From: Clostridium bovifaecis
GTDB lineage: Bacteria > Bacillota > Clostridia > Clostridiales > Clostridiaceae
Assembly: GCA_009738435.1 (NCBI GenBank)
Contig: CP046522.1
Coordinates: 2,697,249 to 2,761,248 of the forward strand
DNA: 64,000 bases
Reading direction: 5' to 3'
A program made the translations under genes and the position numbers. Of this stretch, positions 47,950 to 56,538 are shown piece by piece (the first letter of the stretch is position 1; every line of letters starts with the position of its first letter). The notes under the pieces are model-generated. The model did not search any database, was not told the DNA's origin, and worked only from the letters and a program-made list of their open reading frames with translations.

Positions 47950-49203
47950 ATAAGTATCTAACAATGTTCTTATTTTATTATTTATTCTATCAACATCTAT
48001 TGAATCTATTATATTATCATTTAAGTTATACTTTCCCTTTAGCTTTAATATTCTATAGACGCTTTCATCTATTCTTTGCTCCGATATTTCTCCCTTTGAT
48101 ACAGCATCTTTTAGGTCGTTAATTACTTTTATTTCATTTTCATAACCATGGCACACTAATATCACATCACTTCCAGCCTCTACTGACTTTATAGCAGCTT
48201 TACTAATATTATAGTTTTTAGTTATTGCACCCATAGTCATATCATCTGTGATTACAACGCCATTAAACTTAAGATCAGCTCTCAATATATCTGTAATAAT
48301 AATTTTTGACATAGAAGAAGGATTTTCCTTATCAATCTTAGGCAAAAGTATGTGAGCAATCATTACCGCATCTGCACTCTTTTCTATAGCCTCAGCAAAA
48401 GGTATTAGCTCAAAGCTTTGTAATCTATTTAAGTCATTGTTTACAGTTGGCAGCCCTATGTGTGAATCTACTGAAGTATCGCCATGTCCCGGGAAATGCT
48501 TTACTACAGGAATTACATTTTCTGATTGGATTCCTTTCATAGTTTCAATGCCTAGGTTGCTTACTACATCAGGATTTGCTCCAAAAGATCTGCTCCCTAT
48601 AACTGGATTCTTCGGGTTACTGTTAATATCAAGTACTGGAGCAAAATCCATGTTAAATCCAAAAGATTTTATCTCATCACCGATAGTTCTTCCTATGTTG
48701 TTTGAAAGCTCCATATCATTTATTTTCCCAATTGCCTTGTTATTAGGAAATCTTTTAAATTCCTTAGGCATTCTTGTTATTTTTCCTCCCTCCTCATCTA
48801 CAGATAAAAATAGAGGTATTTTATTTTTTAAATTCTCCTTTTTCAATGAATTGACTAAATCAAGTAGCTGCTCGCTCCCCTGAATATTACTTCCAAATAA
48901 TACAATCCCACCTACCTTATACTTTTCTATAAGACTCTTGGTATTATTATTTAAATTATAGCCTTCAATACCTACTATCACCATTTGACCGATTTTTTCA
49001 TCCAAAGTCATTGCATTTATCTTTTCTAATATTGGATCAATTTGCTCAGGTTCTGGTTTTGCTTCAGGCTTTTTTACTTCTTCTTGTGCTGAATTATTAT
49101 TAATATCCTTATTAATATTATTGGACTGCTTTATTAAACTGCATGCTGAAAAAATAGATACAAATATTATTAGTGCTAAAATCGAACTATATTTTTTATT
49201 CAA
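47938..49203 (-). CDS. nagZ: Beta-N-acetylhexosaminidase, GH3 lipoprotein (NagZ-like)
   Basis: A 421-residue GH3 enzyme exported as a lipoprotein (signal ending FSAC, lipid on that Cys), with a linker (~25-55) and a TIM barrel. The NagZ signature KHFPGHGDTSVDSHIGLP contains the catalytic His/Asp loop; GVITDDMTMGAI-like VVITDDMTMGAI carries the nucleophile Asp. It releases N-acetylglucosamine from muropeptides outside the cell for wall recycling. TTG 49203 start, GGAGGG 7 bases upstream. Confidence 0.92.
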   Translation of the reverse strand: MNKKYSSILALIIFVSIFSACSLIKQSNNINKDINNNSAQEEVKKPEAKPEPEQIDPILEKINAMTLDEKIGQMVIVGIEGYNLNNNTKSLIEKYKVGGIVLFGSNIQGSEQLLDLVNSLKKENLKNKIPLFLSVDEEGGKITRMPKEFKRFPNNKAIGKINDMELSNNIGRTIGDEIKSFGFNMDFAPVLDINSNPKNPVIGSRSFGANPDVVSNLGIETMKGIQSENVIPVVKHFPGHGDTSVDSHIGLPTVNNDLNRLQSFELIPFAEAIEKSADAVMIAHILLPKIDKENPSSMSKIIITDILRADLKFNGVVITDDMTMGAITKNYNISKAAIKSVEAGSDVILVCHGYENEIKVINDLKDAVSKGEISEQRIDESVYRILKLKGKYNLNDNIIDSIDVDRINNKIRTLLDTYKIS

Positions 49204-49502
49204 AACTCATCCCTCCAATTTTCCTTTTAAAAATAATATAAAAACACCTAATCAACTAGATGTTTTATACGTTAAATAATCATATTATTTCTACACTAGA
49301 TTTATGAATATCTCTATTTAGGATAAAAGTATTATATCTTTAAATTTAGTTTATAATATTCATTTTGAAGAAACAAGGGTGACTTTATACATTAATCAAT
49401 ATATAAAAATAACTTTATAATACATTTTTGCTTTTACCAAAGGTATGCCTTTGATAATTTAGATAAGGGTGTGATACAACAAATGTATCACACCCCTTGC
49501 TA
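49204..49502. other. Gene-free stretch
   Basis: About 300 bases with no frame of note; contains the nagZ upstream region and, near 49467-49495, a hairpin GGGTGTGATAC / GTATCACACCC after the secreted-protein gene (a terminator without a strong U-run). Confidence 0.5.
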
Positions 49503-49997
49503 TTACAATAAGCTTTTTAAAAATTTTGTAAAGCTTGCAGCTCCTTCTAAAACATGAGTTAAGAAATTTGCCTTAGTCTGTTCTGTTTTAACTTGATTTT
49601 CATATGCAGTCCCATCAGCTGACCCTTCATTAAGCAATACTGCTTGTTGTCCTTCAACAACTTTTACACTATCGCTACCAAATACTCCATAAAGATACTC
49701 TGCATTATCCTTACTATATGGTGTAATACCTATTTCAACATAATTTTCAAGTGGAGCTGTATGGGTTACTGTAAATCCTTTTTCCTCAATCTCTTTTACA
49801 TGCTTTTGAAAAACATATTCATCAATTTCTTTTTGTTTTTCAAATAATTGATTACCATTATCCACTGATTCAATTTGAATAGTATAGACATCCTTAGAAA
49901 TTGTTCCAGCTAAAGCCGCTGTTGATATAACAGATGTTAAACACATACCTAATACAAAAGCCTTTATTATACTTGTTTTTAAAAATGTTCTTTTCAT
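49503..49997 (-). CDS. Secreted hypothetical protein
   Basis: 164 residues from ATG 49997 with GGAGG upstream. A clear signal peptide (residues 1-31, cut after ALA) is followed by an acidic region that may fold as a small alpha/beta domain (FTVTHTAPLENYVEIGITPYS). No known motif. The neighbours are envelope genes (nagZ, uppP), which makes an envelope role plausible. Confidence 0.65.
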   Translation of the reverse strand: MKRTFLKTSIIKAFVLGMCLTSVISTAALAGTISKDVYTIQIESVDNGNQLFEKQKEIDEYVFQKHVKEIEEKGFTVTHTAPLENYVEIGITPYSKDNAEYLYGVFGSDSVKVVEGQQAVLLNEGSADGTAYENQVKTEQTKANFLTHVLEGAASFTKFLKSLL

Positions 49998-50079
49998 CAA
50001 ATTTACCTCCTCTAATTTGCTTATATAAAATTGTTTTCTTACCTATTAGACGAAGGTTATAATATTTTCGCTCCCAGTT

Positions 50080-50415
50080 TTAATCAATATCTTTTTTACC
50101 TATTGTTGACTTCTTATATAATACTGGCAACCCACCACAAATAACTCCCATAAATAAAAATCTCATAACAAAAGAATAACTATTTAAAGCTGATTCTAAT
50201 AATCTACTGAATAAAAGTATCCCTGCAAGTCCACCTATTCCAATCTGAAACAACATGCTAAAATGCTTTTTCCAATCATCGAAAAAACTACTGATTGAAT
50301 GAATCAAATTATCATAAATACCGAATATTATTGTCATAGTGCCTCCACTGACTCCTGGAACTAATGTAGCTACGCCAACGGCCATTCCTTTGAAAATATT
50401 CCTTAAATATTTCAT
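50080..50415 (-). pseudogene. DUF368 (PopT-type undecaprenyl-phosphate flippase) protein, truncated
   Basis: 111 residues from ATG 50415 (GAGGTGG upstream) match the N-terminal third of the DUF368 family, including the signature NIFKGMAVGVATLVPGVSGG and GIYDNLI. Family members are about 270 residues; here the frame ends after TIGKKDID and no continuation is found in any frame before the next gene at 49997. DUF368 proteins are reported to recycle undecaprenyl phosphate across the membrane. The neighbouring gene encodes UppP, which makes the same lipid, so the pair is functionally coherent; the flippase half looks deleted. Confidence 0.8.
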
Positions 50416-50456
50416 CTTCTCCACCTCGTTAATTCTCTATAAATAAAGTTCTAAGT

Positions 50457-51302
50457 CTAAAACATTCCTGCAGCTCCTGCAAATAAGACCATAACTGCAA
50501 ATATCATTCTATATACCGCAAATACCTTCATAGGCTTTTTCTTCAAATATGAAATAAACTTATTAATTACTATTAAGGCTACTACAAAAGCTACTAAAAA
50601 CCCGGCAGCAAGAGAAATTATTTCGGGAGAAGTTAAGCTTGATATTCCACCAATTTTTATGATCTTTAAAGTACTCATTCCCACCATAACTGGAATTGCT
50701 AAAAAAAACGAAAATTCAGTGGCTGCAACTGTAGAAAGTCCAGATACCCATCCACCTATAATGGTTGAAGCAGAACGGGACATCCCTGGGATTATAGCTA
50801 AACATTGAAATAGCCCAATAACCAGCGCTTGTCTTGGTGTAACACTTAAATCTCCTCCTTTTGAGCTTGTATTTCTAAACTTCTTTTCAGAGTACATAAT
50901 CCATATAGCACCTAAAAATAATGTTATTGCTACGGGTACAGGTTTAAATAAATATTTATCTGCTAAATCATTTAATAATATTCCTAAAACTCCTCCAGGA
51001 ATGCAAGCAATAAATATCATAAACCAAAATTTAAATCCTGACTTTTCGTAACCAACTTTCTTGGGAAAAAAGTTTATAAGAGTTCCTTTTATCTTTCCCC
51101 AGTATAGTACAATTACCGCAAGTATAGCACCAAGCTGTATAACGTATGTGTACATCTCCACATAATTTGGATTGGATCCTTTAAAGTTCATTAAATTTTC
51201 AAAAATAACCATATGACCAGTTGAAGACACTGGTAAAAACTCTGTTAATCCTTCTACAATTCCTAGTATTATAGACTTTATCATTAAAAACACTGTATCC
51301 AT
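50457..51302 (-). CDS. uppP: Undecaprenyl-diphosphatase (BacA/UppP)
   Basis: A 281-residue polytopic enzyme that removes a phosphate from undecaprenyl diphosphate on the outer face of the membrane and confers bacitracin resistance. Both catalytic motifs are intact: EGLTEFLPVSSTGH (residues 17-30) and PGMSRSAST. AAAGGTG before ATG 51302. It is followed 40 bases later by the DUF368 remnant and preceded by the Bce-type transporter, suggesting a wall-antibiotic defence cluster. Confidence 0.95.
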   Translation of the reverse strand: MDTVFLMIKSIILGIVEGLTEFLPVSSTGHMVIFENLMNFKGSNPNYVEMYTYVIQLGAILAVIVLYWGKIKGTLINFFPKKVGYEKSGFKFWFMIFIACIPGGVLGILLNDLADKYLFKPVPVAITLFLGAIWIMYSEKKFRNTSSKGGDLSVTPRQALVIGLFQCLAIIPGMSRSASTIIGGWVSGLSTVAATEFSFFLAIPVMVGMSTLKIIKIGGISSLTSPEIISLAAGFLVAFVVALIVINKFISYLKKKPMKVFAVYRMIFAVMVLFAGAAGMF

Positions 51303-51326
51303 TTAATCACCTTTTCTTTAAATATA

Positions 51327-53276
51327 TTATTTCATCCAAGTATTAATCTGTTTATTATACATATTCCTTGCAAATACAAGGTATAGTAGCTGAAGCACAA
51401 GATAAATCAAAGATATAACTATAAAATACCCTGAAAGATTATCCCCTAATAAATTACTCAATGACTTTATTGCAAATATTGAATGGCTTAAAGATACTAC
51501 AAAAGGAAGTAAAAACATTATAGAACATTGAGTACTTACTACCCTTTTTATCTCATCATTAGATACTCCTATTTTCTTTAAGGCTATAAATTCATGCCTA
51601 TCCTTTTGTATCTCACTAAAGATCTTAAAATACAGTATGCTACTTGTTGAGACAAAGAATATTATAGATATAAAGGTTCCGATAAATAATACAAGTGACA
51701 TACTTCTTATGATAGGTAAGTACTTTACCACTCTTTCTGAAAATGAGTTTTTATCATTACTTGGAAACATTATTTTAATTTGCTCCACTGCATCAGAAGC
51801 ATTTTTCCAATCCTTTATGTTATATCCGTAGTAAACAATCTTTTTCTCATCAGATGAATTTTTAAATACCTTGTTAAACACATCATCACTTACTACAGCA
51901 GTATTGGTATTTTTATCGTCGTTTATTATGCCCCCGCTTATTTCATCTTTTATTTTTAGTTTTAAATTTTCATTATTAATTGTTAGAGTTATATATTCTT
52001 TATCATCAATGAAGTACTTACTTCCCATACTTCCCATAATATTATAAGTGTGTATTAGAACTTCTCCATCTTGCAGCTGAACTTGCTTTCTCCCAAACTG
52101 CGAAGCCATCACATTGTAATCTGAATTGGACATAATATAAAAATCTCTTTTATTGTTTGTTTTATTTGAAATATCACTTTCCTCATTTGTAGCTTCTATT
52201 AATATAATCTTGTTTTTATGTTGTAATTCATGTCCATAAGACTTTATTGTTTCTTCTATTTTTTCATGAGACACTGTATTTTCAGAGTCTAATCCTCTTT
52301 CGATTATATTAAGGTCCTGTGGAAAACTCTGATCTATATTTCCTAGAATAGTTTTTTGTACAGAGTATACACTTACAGAAGCTGTTAATGTAACAGCGCT
52401 AAGAATAGATGCTATAAAGAGAACTTTGGCACTATCCTCCAACTTATATATGATTTGTGATAAAGTTATAATATTAATTCCTTTATAATAAATTCTTTTA
52501 TTTCTCTGAAGCTTATATGTGAAAAATACACTAAACTGAGAATATAAAATGTAAGTTCCAGAAACAACTAAAATTAGTATAGGAAACATAGTGAATACTA
52601 TAGCAACCCCAGAATATAGTGCAATTATATAGCCTAAAACTATAAGTATTATTGAAAGCATAGCTTTAGCTTTAGAAAACTTTGGTACGGATTTAGGAGT
52701 TCTATCTCCCTTTAACAGTTCTACTATGTTGTTATTCTTTATTTTATAGCTGACTATAAAACTTATTCCTTGAAACAAGATGATAAAGGTTAATAATGTT
52801 ATAGTTATAGCTGCATTTGAAACTACAAAAGATATCTCTGCATCCAAAGCTAGAATAACAGTTACAGCCATAAAAAATAATTTTGAAAAAACAATACCTA
52901 AAAGAACCCCTGCAGATACAGATACGGCAGATATAATAAGGTTTTCCAATATTACGTAACTTCTTATTTGTCCTTTCGTAAGTCCAAACATAGAAAGAAG
53001 CCCAAATTCCTTCTCTCTTGATTTTAGGAAATTTGTAATCGAGTAAGTTGCAAACACCATAGAAAATATAATTATTATAACCTCACATAAAATCACAATC
53101 TTCGATGCCATAACCCCTACACTGCCCATAATGTCTACACTTTTGACTTGCGGATTATTTATAAAGTTTGCAAAAATAAAGAATACCATTACCACTAAGG
53201 TATTACTTAAACAGTACATCACATATTTATTTAAATTTCCTTTAATATTTTTATAAGCAATACTAAGCAAGGTCAT
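51327..53276 (-). CDS. BceB-type ABC transporter permease (FtsX-like)
   Basis: A 649-residue permease with about ten helices: an FtsX-like core near the N terminus (FLKSREKEFGLLSMFGLTKGQ), a large extracellular domain of about 200 residues (~310-510) and a second FtsX-like core at the C terminus (DRHEFIALKKIGVSNDEIK). This is the BceB layout. In the family it both removes peptide antibiotics (bacitracin, lantibiotics) from lipid targets and acts as sensor for its BceS partner. It overlaps the ATPase gene by 14 bases. Confidence 0.92.
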   Translation of the reverse strand: MTLLSIAYKNIKGNLNKYVMYCLSNTLVVMVFFIFANFINNPQVKSVDIMGSVGVMASKIVILCEVIIIIFSMVFATYSITNFLKSREKEFGLLSMFGLTKGQIRSYVILENLIISAVSVSAGVLLGIVFSKLFFMAVTVILALDAEISFVVSNAAITITLLTFIILFQGISFIVSYKIKNNNIVELLKGDRTPKSVPKFSKAKAMLSIILIVLGYIIALYSGVAIVFTMFPILILVVSGTYILYSQFSVFFTYKLQRNKRIYYKGINIITLSQIIYKLEDSAKVLFIASILSAVTLTASVSVYSVQKTILGNIDQSFPQDLNIIERGLDSENTVSHEKIEETIKSYGHELQHKNKIILIEATNEESDISNKTNNKRDFYIMSNSDYNVMASQFGRKQVQLQDGEVLIHTYNIMGSMGSKYFIDDKEYITLTINNENLKLKIKDEISGGIINDDKNTNTAVVSDDVFNKVFKNSSDEKKIVYYGYNIKDWKNASDAVEQIKIMFPSNDKNSFSERVVKYLPIIRSMSLVLFIGTFISIIFFVSTSSILYFKIFSEIQKDRHEFIALKKIGVSNDEIKRVVSTQCSIMFLLPFVVSLSHSIFAIKSLSNLLGDNLSGYFIVISLIYLVLQLLYLVFARNMYNKQINTWMK

Positions 53277-54030
53277 TATAATTCCCTCCTAGCATTGAAA
53301 GGGAATCTATAATTTCCTTAAAGAAGACCTGCCGTTTACCTCCATTAACTATTTCTAAGGAGTATCTTCCATCTTTAATCATGATAATTCTCTTACAAAA
53401 ACTTGCTGCAAATGGATCATGAGTAACCATCATAATAGTCGCCTTCTTTTCTTCATTCAAACTTCTTAAAGCATCCATTACATCTTGTGAAGCCTTAGAA
53501 TCAAGATTTCCCGTTGGCTCGTCAGCAAGAATTATAGAAGGGTTGTGGATAAGAGCTCTAGCACAAGCTGCTCTTTGCTGCTGTCCACCTGATACTTCAT
53601 AAGGCTTTTTAGAAAGAATTTCTTTAATATTTAAAACTTCTGCAATATCCTGTAATCTTTTTTCTATTTCCTTTACACCTACTTTATCTAAAACTAAGGG
53701 AAGTATTATATTTTCTTGTATTGATAAAGAGTCCAAAAGATTAAAGTCTTGAAATATAAATCCTAATTCTTTTCTTCTAAATAACGCAGCCTTTTTTTCA
53801 CTTAGCTGTGCTGGATTTGTTTTGTTTATTAATAGTTCACCCGTAGATGATGTATCAATAGTAGCCAAAATATTCAGAAGAGTGGTTTTTCCACTTCCTG
53901 AAGGCCCCATTACTCCCACAAATTCTCCTTCTTCTATACTTATGCTAAACTTATCAAGGGCTTTAACTTGCATTCCTCCTCTTTTATTCCCATAAATTTT
54001 TGTTATATCTTTAGCCTCTAAAACTAGCAT
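53263..54030 (-). CDS. BceA-type ABC transporter ATP-binding protein
   Basis: A 255-residue ABC ATPase of the MacB/LolD-like class: Walker A GPSGSGKTT, signature VSGGQQQR, Walker B ILADEPTGNLD, H-loop MVTHD. The ATG at 54030 is chosen because GGAAGGG is 9 bases upstream. With the following permease it forms a Bce-type detoxification transporter. Confidence 0.94.
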   Translation of the reverse strand: MLVLEAKDITKIYGNKRGGMQVKALDKFSISIEEGEFVGVMGPSGSGKTTLLNILATIDTSSTGELLINKTNPAQLSEKKAALFRRKELGFIFQDFNLLDSLSIQENIILPLVLDKVGVKEIEKRLQDIAEVLNIKEILSKKPYEVSGGQQQRAACARALIHNPSIILADEPTGNLDSKASQDVMDALRSLNEEKKATIMMVTHDPFAASFCKRIIMIKDGRYSLEIVNGGKRQVFFKEIIDSLSMLGGNYNDLA

Positions 54031-54090
54031 TATTATCATCCCTTCCTATAGTATGTTAAAGTTATGTTTTAAATTTTTAAGTATATTATA

Positions 54091-54123
54091 AAAAAATAGA
54101 GAAATCAATGTATTGATTTCTCT
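54091..54123 (-). terminator. Terminator after the BceRS genes
   Basis: Stem AGAGAAATCAAT / ATTGATTTCTCT; the reverse strand continues ATTTTTTT. It separates the two-component genes from the transporter genes, which need their own promoter. Confidence 0.85.
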
Positions 54124-54159
54124 TACAAACTATTAGTTTAATCTTACAATATTGAAAGG

Positions 54160-55218
54160 TTAAAGTCTAAATATATTTTTTCCCTTATAAAATACTATAG
54201 AAAATTTAGTCCACTTACCTTCCTCAGACTCTACTTTAAGCCCGTGTCCAAGGTTGTCGCAAATTCTTTTAGATAAGTACATCCCCATGCCTGTAGATTC
54301 GGAAGTTTTTCTGCCGTTTTTTCCTGTAAAAAAGGCATGGAACACTCTGCTTAAATCTTCACTAGGTATACCAATTCCTTCATCAGTAATGTTTAAGATT
54401 ACCTTTGATTCTTCATTACTAACTTGAAAAACTATATAATTATCCTTTTTATCAGCTTCTTTAGAATATTTTATTGCATTAATGAAAATTTGGTTTATTA
54501 CAAACCAAATCCACTTTTTATCTGTTTCTACTATTACCTCATCTTCACTTATAATCTTAGGAAATATAGAATTACGAATTAAGGATTTTTTATTATCATT
54601 AACTACTTTTCGTAAAATGGGTATTATATCTATGCTTTCTACCTTAAAGTCCAGGTTAAACTCATTGAGCCTTGCATGATTTAGCATCATCTCAAGTCCA
54701 TGAGATATCTTTTCATTTTCCTCCGCTATGCTGTTAAACACTTCTATATGTTCTTTTTCTCTTTCATTTTCATCTTGCAATATAAAATTAATAACAGACA
54801 CAGGTGTTTTCATTTGATGAACCCACTGATTTGTAAAATATATGTATTCCCTATGCTTCTCTTCATATTCAGATGTTTTTTCACTATTAACTCTATATAT
54901 CTTTGATAAAAGTTCTATATATGTTCTCTGCTCAGTAGTTTTAGCATTTTCAATGTCTAGTAAATAATTTAAATCCTCCTTTGATTCAAGCATATTGTAG
55001 AGTTGATTATAAAGATATTTATTTCTATGGTAGTCATACACAAGAAAAATCACAAATATTATACTAGCTATGAAAAATGCATACAATAGATTCTCTCTTG
55101 GGAATTCTTTAGAATTTATAATTAAGGTTAAATACATAATTGTCATAGTCATAAAAACCCCTAAAAAATAGACTACTGCATAGATTAGTTTATCTTTTAA
55201 AAAATCCTTTAGCTTCAA
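54160..55218 (-). CDS. BceS-type intramembrane-sensing histidine kinase
   Basis: A 352-residue kinase with two N-terminal helices (~10-33 and ~38-60) separated by only a few residues, so it has no outer sensor domain, as in BceS kinases that rely on the transporter. The phospho-acceptor His is in NQWVHQMKTPVSV, followed by the N-box and G-box (NAIKYS, DEGIGIPSED, GMGMYLSKRI). TTG start at 55218 after AGGTGG. Partner regulator 22 bases upstream. Confidence 0.92.
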   Translation of the reverse strand: MKLKDFLKDKLIYAVVYFLGVFMTMTIMYLTLIINSKEFPRENLLYAFFIASIIFVIFLVYDYHRNKYLYNQLYNMLESKEDLNYLLDIENAKTTEQRTYIELLSKIYRVNSEKTSEYEEKHREYIYFTNQWVHQMKTPVSVINFILQDENEREKEHIEVFNSIAEENEKISHGLEMMLNHARLNEFNLDFKVESIDIIPILRKVVNDNKKSLIRNSIFPKIISEDEVIVETDKKWIWFVINQIFINAIKYSKEADKKDNYIVFQVSNEESKVILNITDEGIGIPSEDLSRVFHAFFTGKNGRKTSESTGMGMYLSKRICDNLGHGLKVESEEGKWTKFSIVFYKGKNIFRL

Positions 55219-55240
55219 TTAAACCACCTACTTATATCTA

Positions 55241-55933
55241 CTATTGCTGATTCCAATTATCTACCAGCCTATATCCCTGACCTCTTTTTGTTTCAATAGC
55301 ATCGCTGATTTCTACCTCTTCAAGCCTTTTTCTAAGCCGTGTCATATTAACTGAAAGTATATTGTCATCCACAAAATCCGTATCATTCCAAAGAACTTCA
55401 AGTAAGGTTTCCCTCGATACAATCTTATTTACATTTTTAAGTAAGGTATTTAATAATTGAAATTCTCTTTTGCTAAGCTCTATCTTCTTTCCTAAAAACT
55501 CTACAACATTTTGATTCATATGTAGAAATAATCCAGCCACTTCATAAACTTCACTACTTTCAGCATAGCTTCCATATGCTCTTCTAATAACACCTTTTAT
55601 CTTAGCTAAAAGCAAGTCATAAGAAAATGGCTTAGTTATATAATCATCTCCACCATTTTCTATTGCCATAACCTGATCCATATCTGAATCCCTTGCAGAA
55701 ATGAATATAATAGGAGCATTTGATACAGTTCTTATATCTCTGCACCAATAAAACCCATCATAAAAAGGTAAGTTTATATCCATAAGCACAAGGCTTGGAT
55801 TGTTCTTTATAAATTCTCCCTTAATATTTGCAAAATCTTCTACGCCATAAGTTTTATAACCGTAACGCTCAAGAGCTTTTTTAATAAGTTCAGTTATCTT
55901 TTTATCATCTTCTACTACCATAATACTGTACAT
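55241..55933 (-). CDS. BceR-type response regulator (OmpR family)
   Basis: A 230-residue regulator: receiver domain (D52 phosphorylated, in VLMDINLPFYDG) and an OmpR-type winged helix (SKREFQLLNTLLKN, SVNMTRLRKRLEEV). It should activate the downstream transporter genes on antibiotic challenge. AAAGGAG before ATG 55933. Confidence 0.94.
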   Translation of the reverse strand: MYSIMVVEDDKKITELIKKALERYGYKTYGVEDFANIKGEFIKNNPSLVLMDINLPFYDGFYWCRDIRTVSNAPIIFISARDSDMDQVMAIENGGDDYITKPFSYDLLLAKIKGVIRRAYGSYAESSEVYEVAGLFLHMNQNVVEFLGKKIELSKREFQLLNTLLKNVNKIVSRETLLEVLWNDTDFVDDNILSVNMTRLRKRLEEVEISDAIETKRGQGYRLVDNWNQQ

Positions 55934-55962
55934 ATCATCACTCCTTTGTTTAAGTGATTATC

Positions 55963-56124
55963 TTATGAACTTGATGAGCTGCTTGCTGCAGTACTTGCAG
56001 CAATAGTTGCATGAATAATAGCACTAAAATGTTTCAATAAGTTATTTTCCCATTTAAATGAGTTCTTTAACTCATTATAGTTTTCTACCATTAAGTCTAC
56101 CTTTTGTTTTAAATTTGCATCCAT
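55963..56124 (-). CDS. Short DUF4003-like fragment or small protein
   Basis: A 53-residue frame from ATG 56124 with GAGGAT upstream: MDANLKQKVDLMVENYNELK, then NSFKWENNLLKHFSA, ending in an Ala/Ser-rich tail. The first 40 residues resemble the N terminus of DUF4003 proteins (normally about 320 residues). Either a truncated relic or a genuine short derivative. It is between the lipoprotein and bceR genes, same strand. Confidence 0.5.
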   Translation of the reverse strand: MDANLKQKVDLMVENYNELKNSFKWENNLLKHFSAIIHATIAASTAASSSSSS

Positions 56125-56160
56125 GCTTATCCTCAATTCGCAAATGCAATTCCTGCAATA

Positions 56161-56517
56161 TTAATTAATAACTGTAATTATTTTACCATCAGCCTGAACA
56201 GGATAAGACTCCCTTACTGGACCTTCAAATACAATCTCTACCTTTGCACCTTCTTTCAAGGCGCTTATTTCTAATGTTTCTTTGCTATCTCCTTTATAAA
56301 TTTTAGTTTTATCTCCAACACTGACACTTGCCTTATCATATTCGGTGTCTTGCTCAGCTTTTCCTTCTACAAATATTCCTATTATCTTGCCATTATCATC
56401 TAATGATACTTCTGTTATTTGTCCCCTTATCCCTAGCTTCCCTTGAGTACTATTTCTAGTGCATCCAACTGTACTAAATAATAAGAAAATGCACATTATT
56501 ACTATTATCTTTTTCAT
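56161..56517 (-). CDS. Small lipoprotein, DUF3221-like
   Basis: 118 residues from ATG 56517 with a lipobox (LLFSTVGC) and a small beta-rich outer domain (IRGQITEVSLDDNGKIIGIF, DKASVSVGDKTKIY) that looks OB-fold-like and resembles DUF3221/YobA proteins. It directly follows the vanW-like gene (18-base gap) and is probably in the same ECF-controlled transcript. Function unknown. Confidence 0.65.
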   Translation of the reverse strand: MKKIIVIMCIFLLFSTVGCTRNSTQGKLGIRGQITEVSLDDNGKIIGIFVEGKAEQDTEYDKASVSVGDKTKIYKGDSKETLEISALKEGAKVEIVFEGPVRESYPVQADGKIITVIN

Positions 56518-56538
56518 CATAACTCAACCCCCATATAA

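Noticed and set aside
47853..48122. Forward ORF opposite the nagZ end
   Set aside because: Shadow of nagZ and its terminator; no ribosome site.
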